Below are positions 6,422 through 10,793 of a stretch of 10,793 nucleotides of DNA, piece by piece. A program made the position numbers and the translations under genes. The notes under the pieces were generated by a model. The model ran no database searches and was not told the origin of the DNA. It worked only from the letters and a program-made list of their open reading frames with translations. The number at the start of each line of letters is the position of its first letter. Position 1 is the stretch's first letter. The DNA is from WHSM01 sp050701635 (GTDB taxonomy: Bacteria > Actinomycetota > Actinomycetes > Mycobacteriales > Micromonosporaceae): NCBI GenBank assembly GCA_050701635.1, contig JBOGDF010000188.1, positions 1 through 10,793 on the forward strand, in the 5' to 3' direction.

Positions 6422-7102
6422 GTGACCCGGGTACTTGTGGTCGAGGACGAGGAGTCGTTCTCCGACGCGCTGTCGTACATGCTCCGCAAGGAGGGCTTCG
6501 AAGTCTCCGTCGCGGCCACCGGCACGGAGGCGCTCACCGAATTCGAACGCTCCGGTGCCGACATCGTGCTGCTGGACCTGATGCTGCCGGAGATGTCCGG
6601 CAGCGAGGTGTGCCGGCAGCTGCGCCAGACCTCGCAGGTGCCGATCATCATGGTCACCGCACGGGACAGCGAGATCGACAAGGTGGTCGGGCTGGAGATC
6701 GGCGCGGACGACTACGTGACGAAGCCGTACTCGCCGCGCGAGCTGGTGGCCCGGATCCGGGCCGTGCTGCGGCGCCACAGCGAGCCGGCCGAGCTGGTGC
6801 AGGCCACCCTGGAGGCCGGCCCGGTACGGATGGACGTGGACCGGCACGTGGTCTCCGTCGACGGCGGCAGCGTCGCGTTACCGCTCAAGGAGTTCGAGCT
6901 GCTGGAGATGTTCCTGCGCAACGCGGGCCGGGTGCTCACCCGCGGCCAGCTGATCGACCGGGTGTGGGGCGCGGACTACGTCGGCGACACCAAGACGCTC
7001 GACGTACACGTCAAGCGGTTGCGCTCGAAGATCGAGCCGGAGCCGTCCACCCCTCGCCACATCGTCACCGTGCGCGGCCTCGGCTACAAATTCGAGCCGT
7101 AG
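6422..7102 (+). CDS. regX3: Phosphate response regulator RegX3 (OmpR family)
   Basis: This 226-residue response regulator has an N-terminal receiver domain (about 1-118): acidic pocket Asp9/Glu10 in VVEDEES, phospho-acceptor Asp52 in LLDLMLP, Thr79 in MVTARD and Lys101 in VTKPYSP. The C-terminal OmpR/PhoB-type winged helix (about 128-226) has the recognition-helix region DTKTLDVHVKRLRSKIE and the closing hairpin TVRGLGYKFEP. Once phosphorylated by SenX3 it should bind PHO-box repeats and switch on phosphate uptake genes; such a repeat lies upstream of the operon (4966-4993). All key residues are present and the length is normal. The Streptomyces counterpart is named phoP. Confidence 0.95.
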   Translation: MTRVLVVEDEESFSDALSYMLRKEGFEVSVAATGTEALTEFERSGADIVLLDLMLPEMSGSEVCRQLRQTSQVPIIMVTARDSEIDKVVGLEIGADDYVTKPYSPRELVARIRAVLRRHSEPAELVQATLEAGPVRMDVDRHVVSVDGGSVALPLKEFELLEMFLRNAGRVLTRGQLIDRVWGADYVGDTKTLDVHVKRLRSKIEPEPSTPRHIVTVRGLGYKFEP

Positions 7103-7123
7103 GGCGTATCGCGACTGGGACGC

Positions 7124-7172
7124 TGTCCATCCTGCGTCGGAGATTTCGATTGCCGGTGCCGCAGGTTGGACA
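7124..7172. terminator. Imperfect inverted repeat between regX3 and the PP2C gene
   Basis: The 13-base arm 7124-7136 (TGTCCATCCTGCG) pairs with 7160-7172 (CGCAGGTTGGACA) with a single T-T mismatch around a 23-base loop. It fills most of the 75-base gap between converging stop codons (7102 and 7178). It has no T-tract and a large loop, so a terminator is likely but a protein-binding site is possible. Confidence 0.45.
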
Positions 7173-7177
7173 ATGCC

Positions 7178-7915
7178 TCAGCCGGCCTCCACCGTGAGCA
7201 CCGCGACGGTCGCGTTGTCCAGGCCGCCGGCCTGCTCGGCGACGGTGAGCAGCGCCGGCACCGCCTCCTCCGGCGGCAGCCCCATCGCCTCCCGCAGCCG
7301 CTGGTACGTGATGTGGTCGGCCAGCCCGTCGCTGCACACGCAGTAGGTGTCGCCCGGCCGCAGCGCGACGTTGAGGATGTCCGGCTCGGGCTGTTCCGGG
7401 TGGCCCACGTACCGGGTGAGCCGGTAGCGGGCCGCGGCGGCCTGCGGCGAGCCCGACGGATACCAGCCGTAGACCGCGGCCAGCCACGCCTCGGTGTGAT
7501 CGACCGTGAGCAGCTCCAGCAGCCCGTTGCGCAGCCGGTGCGCCCGGGAGTCCCCGACCTGCACGATCCAGGCGTCGCCGGCGTCCCCTCCGACCAGCGC
7601 GGTCAGGGTGCAGCCGGTGAGCTCACCGAGCCGCTCACCCTCGGCGCGTACCCGGCGCTGCGCCTCGCCGACCGCGGCCCGCAGGCTGGTCGGGCCCGGC
7701 ACCGCGCTGCCCACCTCCTCCGCGAAGACCTCGACGGCGGTACGTGACGCCACCGCGCTGCCCTCGCCGCCGCCCATCCCGTCGGCGATCACGATCAACA
7801 TCTGGTCAGGGTCGACGTACAGGGTGTCGAAGTTGGCCTGATAGCGCAGGCCGATGTCGGTGTCGGCGGCCACGCGTACCGCCAGCTCACCCACCTTGAT
7901 CCGGGAATTGATCAC
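7178..7915 (-). CDS. PP2C-family Ser/Thr protein phosphatase
   Basis: This 245-residue soluble, single-domain phosphatase is of the metal-dependent PP2C (PPM) family, the group of mycobacterial PstP but without its membrane tail. Visible motifs are VIADGMGGGEGS (metal Asp45 and Gly46), TGCTLTALV, VQVGDSRAHRLRNG, LTVDHT, CSDGLADHI (Asp196) and GLDNATVAV (Asp233). The first motif reads R-YQA-N-F-D (24-30), where most family members have N-E-D or N-Q-D, so Phe29 replaces a residue near the metal site; Asp30 is kept. It probably removes phosphate from Ser/Thr residues set by an Hanks-type kinase, but no kinase gene is in the window. GTG 7915 is fixed by a leaderless -10 at 7922-7927. It converges with regX3 and follows a 62-residue gene on the same strand. 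Confidence 0.9.
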   Translation of the reverse strand: MINSRIKVGELAVRVAADTDIGLRYQANFDTLYVDPDQMLIVIADGMGGGEGSAVASRTAVEVFAEEVGSAVPGPTSLRAAVGEAQRRVRAEGERLGELTGCTLTALVGGDAGDAWIVQVGDSRAHRLRNGLLELLTVDHTEAWLAAVYGWYPSGSPQAAAARYRLTRYVGHPEQPEPDILNVALRPGDTYCVCSDGLADHITYQRLREAMGLPPEEAVPALLTVAEQAGGLDNATVAVLTVEAG

Positions 7916-7921
7916 GCGCGC

Positions 7922-7949
7922 ATCGTAGAGGTTGCAAGCGAAGTGTCAC
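7922..7949 (-). promoter_or_regulatory. Leaderless promoter of the PP2C gene
   Basis: On the minus strand GTGACA (7949-7944, five of six bases of TTGACA) is followed by a 16-base spacer, TACGAT (7927-7922), six bases (GCGCGC) and GTG 7915. The -10 hexamer and its distance to the start are the same as at senX3. Confidence 0.75.
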
Positions 7950-7965
7950 GTCGGCCCGGCGACAG

Positions 7966-8154
7966 TCAACCAGCTAGATCACGGGAGTCGTCGCGCAGCT
8001 CCGCGATCACCTCGGCGGAATCATGGCCATCCCAGCTATCCGTTGGCTCCGGCTCCGGTAGATCAGCCACGCTCGCGGTCGGTGCCGTGATCCGCCCATC
8101 GGCCAGCAACTGGTCGAGATAGTCGCTGCCGGTCCTGTTCACGAAATCAGACAT
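7966..8154 (-). CDS. Small protein resembling the toxin-binding tail of a Phd/YefM-type antitoxin
   Basis: This 62-residue acidic protein begins MSDFVNRTGSDYLDQLL. The run ADGRITAPTASVADLPEPEP followed by SAEVIAELRDDSRDL closely resembles the C-terminal tails of actinobacterial Phd/YefM-like antitoxins that neutralise PIN toxins, but the DNA-binding N-terminal half is missing. The resemblance is from memory and has not been searched. ATG 8154 follows the TAG of the upstream gene after one codon (TAG-AAG-ATG), and both are in the same frame, so this may be a separate gene translated by re-initiation or an extension reached by stop read-through. No good ribosome binding site is seen. Its base composition is clearly less GC-rich than its neighbours, which fits later arrival. 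No toxin gene adjoins it. Confidence 0.6.
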   Translation of the reverse strand: MSDFVNRTGSDYLDQLLADGRITAPTASVADLPEPEPTDSWDGHDSAEVIAELRDDSRDLAG

Positions 8155-8157
8155 CTT

Positions 8158-8931
8158 CTACGCCTGGTTGGCGGCGGTGGCCGGGTGTACGGCGACCAGC
8201 CCGAGCTCGGCGCGCCGGGCGCACAGCTCGGCGAGCTTGGCGTACGCGTCCTTGCCGATCAGGGCTGTCAACTCGGGCCCGTACTCCAGGTAGAGGGGCT
8301 GGGAGCCGCCGTGCGCCTCCGGCGACGACGTACACCACCAGTGCAGGTCGTGGCCGCCGTCGCCCCAACCCCGCCGGTCGAACTCCCCGATCACCGACAG
8401 CAGCACCTTGCTGCCGTCGGGGCGTTTGATCCACTCCTGCTCCCGGCGTACCGGCAGCTGCCAGCACACGTCCGGTTTGTACTCCAGCGGGTGTACGCCG
8501 TCGCGCAGCGCCTGCGCGTGCAGCGCGCAGCCGTACCCCCCGGAGAAGCCTTCCCGGTTGTGGAAGATGCAGGCGCCGTCGATGACCGCGGTACGCCGCG
8601 CCGGCTTGTCCTCCAGCTCGTCCAGCTCGGTGTACGCACCGAAGCCCTTGCGGAAGTGCTGCCAGGTCTGCGGGGTGAGCCGTTTGGCGGCCTTGCGTAC
8701 CCGCTGCTCGTCGTCGGAGTCGGTGAAGAACGCACCGTGGCTGCAGCAGCCGTCGGCGTCCCCGCCCTTGACGATGCCGTGGCAGCCCTTCGCGAAGATG
8801 CACGACCAGCGGGACAGCAGCCAGGTCAGGTCGGCGCGGATCAGGTGCTCCGGATCGGCGGGGTCGGTGAACTCGAGCCACTCGCGGGGGAAGTCCAGGC
8901 CCACTTCAGCGGGCCGACGGTCATGCGGCAC
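8158..8931 (-). CDS. Conserved cysteine-cluster protein of unknown role
   Basis: This is a 257-residue soluble protein with nine cysteines: 44, 50, 62 and 63 in CIFAKGC-H and DGCCSHGAFF, then 121 (ACIFHN), 135 (GYGCALHA), 156 (VCWQLP), 200 and 237. The spacing recalls the YkgJ/DUF3109-like families with clustered Cys and His that bind zinc or an iron-sulfur cluster; the ligand is not proven. Its place near ppx and senX3-regX3 recalls Rv0495c of M. tuberculosis (from memory). The start is GTG 8931 because TACGCT (8943-8938) lies exactly six bases upstream; the open frame reaches 9363, but that part is antisense to the next gene. It is divergent from the 231-residue gene, with only 56 bases between starts. 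The 62-residue gene follows in the same frame. Confidence 0.8.
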   Translation of the reverse strand: MPHDRRPAEVGLDFPREWLEFTDPADPEHLIRADLTWLLSRWSCIFAKGCHGIVKGGDADGCCSHGAFFTDSDDEQRVRKAAKRLTPQTWQHFRKGFGAYTELDELEDKPARRTAVIDGACIFHNREGFSGGYGCALHAQALRDGVHPLEYKPDVCWQLPVRREQEWIKRPDGSKVLLSVIGEFDRRGWGDGGHDLHWWCTSSPEAHGGSQPLYLEYGPELTALIGKDAYAKLAELCARRAELGLVAVHPATAANQA

Positions 8932-8937
8932 CCGGCT

Positions 8938-8943
8938 AGCGTA
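8938..8943 (-). promoter_or_regulatory. Leaderless -10 element of the cysteine-cluster gene
   Basis: On the minus strand TACGCT (8943-8938) is followed by six bases (AGCCGG) and GTG 8931. It decides the start, since the frame is open far upstream. Confidence 0.65.
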
Positions 8944-8975
8944 CGCCCGGGTACGCGTCCCCGAGCCGGATAGGG

Positions 8976-8981
8976 CAGCAT
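8976..8981 (+). promoter_or_regulatory. Possible leaderless -10 element of the 231-residue gene
   Basis: CAGCAT is followed by six bases (GGTCTG) and GTG 8988. It keeps the A and final T of TANNNT but not the first T. TAGGGC (8971-8976) is an alternative. No ribosome binding site at normal distance is seen. ATG 8980 opens a three-codon mini-ORF that ends in the GTGA of the start. Confidence 0.35.
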
Positions 8982-8987
8982 GGTCTG

Positions 8988-9683
8988 GTGACTGACGAAC
9001 AGCACTTGGCCGACGACCCGGCAGAGGTCTCCACGATCGACTCGCTGCGCAGCCTCGCGCTGGAGCACGGCTTCGACTACCGCGACGCGGACGCCACCCT
9101 GGTGGACCGGTGGGGCGCGCCGCCGTTCCCCTCGGTCGGCCACCGGCGCGCGCTGGACGTGGTGACCGGCGAGCGCGGCGGTTTCCCGGTGGTGGCGTTC
9201 CGGTTCGTGGTCGCCGAGCGGGACCGTACCGCCGGCGCCCAGGCCGGGTTCGGCGGCGGCGTGAAGCTGGCGATCCCGGAAGTCTTCGAGCAGTACGTCG
9301 TGGTGGCGGCGGCGCTGCCCAGCCCTCTGCCGCGGTTCGCGCTGGCGCCCCGGGAGGGCGCAATCGACGAGGTGCCCTTCGGGGACGTCTTCGAGTGCGA
9401 GGACCCAGGGTTGGCGGAGCGCTACGACGTGTACGCCGCCGACCCCGGCACCGCGGGCGCCGTCCTGCACCTGGACGCCGTGGAGAAGATCCGCGCGCAC
9501 CGCGACCTGGACTGGCGGGTCGAGGGCCGCGACATCATCGCGGTGGAGCAGACGTACTCCCTGGAGCGCTCCGCGGAGGAGATCCTGGAGACGCTGGACG
9601 CCGTGGTGGCGATCGCGGCCGGCATCGACACCGACGCGTACGCCCGGTACAAAGCCCCCGCCGGCTACCCGCCCTCGGCGTAG
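8988..9683 (+). CDS. Uncharacterised soluble protein, possibly DUF3137-like
   Basis: This 231-residue protein has no signal peptide and no membrane segment. The C-terminal half has the pattern EVPFGDVFECEDPGLAERYD followed by VYAADPGTAGAVLHLDAVEKI, then a WRVEGRDIIAVEQ strand pair and a helix EEILETLDAVVAIAAGI. This order (a strand that ends in a phrase like 'E-D-P', a 'D-P-x-x-A-x-x-L' step and a final helix) recalls DUF3137-type proteins, but I cannot confirm it and no catalytic motif is visible. GTG 8988 is the first start after the divergent promoter. It lies 105 bases before ppx on the same strand, and a ppx promoter of its own is present, so the two may be read together or apart. Its stop codon lies in the first copy of a tandem repeat. 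Confidence 0.8.
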   Translation: MTDEQHLADDPAEVSTIDSLRSLALEHGFDYRDADATLVDRWGAPPFPSVGHRRALDVVTGERGGFPVVAFRFVVAERDRTAGAQAGFGGGVKLAIPEVFEQYVVVAAALPSPLPRFALAPREGAIDEVPFGDVFECEDPGLAERYDVYAADPGTAGAVLHLDAVEKIRAHRDLDWRVEGRDIIAVEQTYSLERSAEEILETLDAVVAIAAGIDTDAYARYKAPAGYPPSA

Positions 9684-9750
9684 CTGCTCGGCCGCTGCGC
9701 GGGGCCCTCGGTGGCTGCTCGGCCGCCGGGCGCGGGCCCTCGGCGTAGCG
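9671..9750 (+). repeat. Imperfect tandem repeat of about 33 bases across a stop codon
   Basis: GCCCTCGG recurs at 9671, 9704 and 9736. Copy 1 (9671-9703) and copy 2 (9704-9735) share GCTGCTCGGCCGC as well. Copy 3 is partial and repeats GCCCTCGGCGTAGC of copy 1 exactly. Copy 1 contains the last codons and TAG of the upstream gene. The repeat probably arose by slippage. Confidence 0.7.
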
Positions 9751-9775
9751 TCGCCCGGCGCGGCGCGCGGGCGGG

Positions 9776-9781
9776 TAGCGT
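9776..9781 (+). promoter_or_regulatory. Leaderless -10 element of ppx
   Basis: TAGCGT is followed by seven bases (CGTCGGC) and ATG 9789, with no ribosome binding site. The octamer TAGCGTCG also occurs 30 bases earlier at 9746-9753. No -35 is clear. Confidence 0.55.
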
Positions 9782-9788
9782 CGTCGGC

Positions 9789-10721
9789 ATGCGGCTCGGG
9801 GTGCTCGATGTCGGCTCCAACACGGTGCATCTGCTGGTGGTCGACGCCCACCGGGGCGGGCACCCGTGGCCGGCGTACTCGGAGAAGTCGGTGCTGCGGC
9901 TGGCCGAGCAGATCCTGCCCAGCGGCGAGCTGTCCGAATCCGGCGCCGACGCGCTGGTGGCGGCGGTCGCGAGCGCCCGCGACCACGCGCAGCGGCTCAA
10001 GACCGACGACCTGCTGGCGTTCGCCACCTCGGCGGTACGCGACGCCAGCAACTGCGCCGGCGTACTGGCCCGGGTGCTGGACGAGACCGGGGTGCAGCTC
10101 GACGTACTGTCCGGCGACGACGAGGCCCGGCTGACCTTCCTGGCGGTACGCCGCTGGTTCGGCTGGTCCGCCGGCCGGCTGCTGGTGCTCGACATCGGCG
10201 GCGGTTCCCTGGAGATCGCGTCCGGGATCGACGAGCTGCCGGATCTCGCGCTGTCGCTGCCGCTCGGCGCCGGCCGGCTCACCCGGGAACGGCTCGACGG
10301 CGACCCACCATCGGCCGAGCAGGTCGAGGAGCTCACCGGCTACGCCGAGGGCCTCCTGGACAAGGTGCTCGACCAGCTCCCGGCCGCCGCCGACTTGGAC
10401 CGCCCGGTGGCGACCTCGAAGACCTTCCGTACGCTCGCCCGGCTCGCCGGCGCGGCGCCGTCCGGTGCCGGGCTGCGGGTGCCGCGACAGCTCACCCTGC
10501 CGGGGGTACGCCAGGTGCTCGGCTTCATCCGGCGGATCCCGTCCGGCAGTCTCGCCGAGCTGGACGGGGTGAGCCCGCGGCGCGCCCACCAGCTGCTCGC
10601 CGGCGCCGTGGTGGCCGAGGCGACGATGCGCCGGCTCGATCTGGACGTACTGGACATCGGCCCGTGGGCGCTGCGGGAAGGCGTGATCCTGCGCCGCCTG
10701 GACTGGCTCGACGGCGCGTAA
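9789..10721 (+). CDS. ppx: Exopolyphosphatase (Ppx/GppA family)
   Basis: This is a 310-residue protein of the short actinobacterial Ppx/GppA type (ASKHA fold), lacking the extra C-terminal domains of the 500-residue E. coli enzymes. Phosphate-binding loop 1 is LDVGSNTVHLLVVD (6-19) and loop 2 is LDIGGGSLEIASG (134-146). Also present are FATSAVRDASN (78-88) and SGDDEARL (108-115), where the family usually has SGxEEARL; Glu112 or Asp111 would be the general base. SLPLGAGRL and VATSKTFRTLARL complete the pattern. It should release phosphate from polyphosphate or hydrolyse pppGpp, linking stores to the SenX3-RegX3 response. ATG 9789 is preferred over an upstream in-frame start at 9711 because the family begins at RLGVLDVGSN and a leaderless -10 lies at 9776-9781. 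A long palindrome follows 20 bases after the stop. Confidence 0.93.
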   Translation: MRLGVLDVGSNTVHLLVVDAHRGGHPWPAYSEKSVLRLAEQILPSGELSESGADALVAAVASARDHAQRLKTDDLLAFATSAVRDASNCAGVLARVLDETGVQLDVLSGDDEARLTFLAVRRWFGWSAGRLLVLDIGGGSLEIASGIDELPDLALSLPLGAGRLTRERLDGDPPSAEQVEELTGYAEGLLDKVLDQLPAAADLDRPVATSKTFRTLARLAGAAPSGAGLRVPRQLTLPGVRQVLGFIRRIPSGSLAELDGVSPRRAHQLLAGAVVAEATMRRLDLDVLDIGPWALREGVILRRLDWLDGA

Positions 10722-10741
10722 CGAGCCAGCGGCCCTTCTCA

Positions 10742-10793
10742 AGATCATGGGGCCCTTCATGCAGTCATGACTGCATGAAGGGCCCCATGATCT
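10742..10793. terminator. Perfect 52-base palindrome after ppx, reaching the window edge
   Basis: Bases 10742-10767 are the exact reverse complement of 10768-10793, with the centre TCATGA and no fixed loop. Each arm carries ATGGGGCCCTTCATGC. As RNA it would fold into a very stable hairpin 20 bases after the ppx stop, so it is a likely terminator, possibly bidirectional. It may extend beyond the window. It could also be a dispersed palindromic repeat or an assembly edge artefact. Confidence 0.7.

Noticed and set aside
5543..6847. 434-residue minus-strand open frame opposite senX3-regX3
   Set aside because: It runs antisense to strongly conserved kinase and regulator domains and shows no recognisable motif.
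8980..8991. Three-codon mini-ORF (ATG GTC TGG TGA) overlapping GTG 8988
   Set aside because: Short enough to arise by chance; no ribosome binding site or conservation evidence. Kept only as a remark.
8841..10760. 639-residue open frame on the minus strand opposite ppx and the 231-residue gene
   Set aside because: No domain pattern, with composition of a codon-position shadow; it runs opposite two well-supported genes and through the ppx promoter.
1..10793. CRISPR array, tRNA or rRNA gene, transposase or integrase
   Set aside because: No regular spaced repeats, cloverleaf-like sequence or mobile-element protein was found on either strand.

Overview
The window is about 70% G+C with the codon use of an actinobacterium. 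The abundant GTACG-type junctions, frequent GTG starts, leaderless start sites and a senX3-regX3/phoU locus point to Actinomycetota, most likely Micromonosporaceae. The family-level placement is inferred from sequence style only. All ten intact genes and one partial gene are protein-coding. No tRNA, rRNA, CRISPR array or insertion sequence was seen, and no stretch above 300 bases lacks a gene.

Left part (1-3408): the 3' part of a lipoprotein gene (its lipobox is the first thing in the window) is followed by a secreted protein of 623 residues with a PPC-like domain and five Asp-box (BNR) repeats. That gene converges, across a strong bidirectional hairpin, with an alpha/beta hydrolase on the minus strand.

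Middle part (3493-7102): a vapBC toxin-antitoxin pair lies on the minus strand directly downstream of phoU. A cluster of AGCGC repeats in the short gap, running from the phoU stop to the vapB start, looks like its own operator. phoU is divergent from senX3-regX3, the two-component system for phosphate limitation. A PHO-box-like direct repeat of GTGAAC lies between them, so RegX3 probably controls the locus itself.

Right part (7178-10793): a PP2C-type Ser/Thr phosphatase, a 62-residue protein that looks like the toxin-binding tail of an antitoxin, and a cysteine-cluster protein follow one another on the minus strand. Divergent from these are an uncharacterised 231-residue protein and an exopolyphosphatase (Ppx/GppA). 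Having senX3, regX3, the cysteine-cluster gene and ppx close together recalls the Rv0490-Rv0496 region of Mycobacterium tuberculosis (from memory, not searched). The shared theme is phosphate sensing (SenX3, RegX3, PhoU) and polyphosphate turnover (Ppx).

The most striking non-gene signal is a recurring start architecture. At five genes (vapB, senX3, the PP2C gene, the cysteine-cluster gene, ppx) a TANNNT hexamer sits exactly 6 or 7 bases before an ATG or GTG, as expected for leaderless mRNAs. The other notable structure is a perfect 52-base palindrome that runs to the last base of the window. No clearly novel multi-gene system was found. The most promising unexplained items are the stand-alone antitoxin-tail protein, the cysteine-cluster protein it follows in the same frame, and the terminal palindrome.
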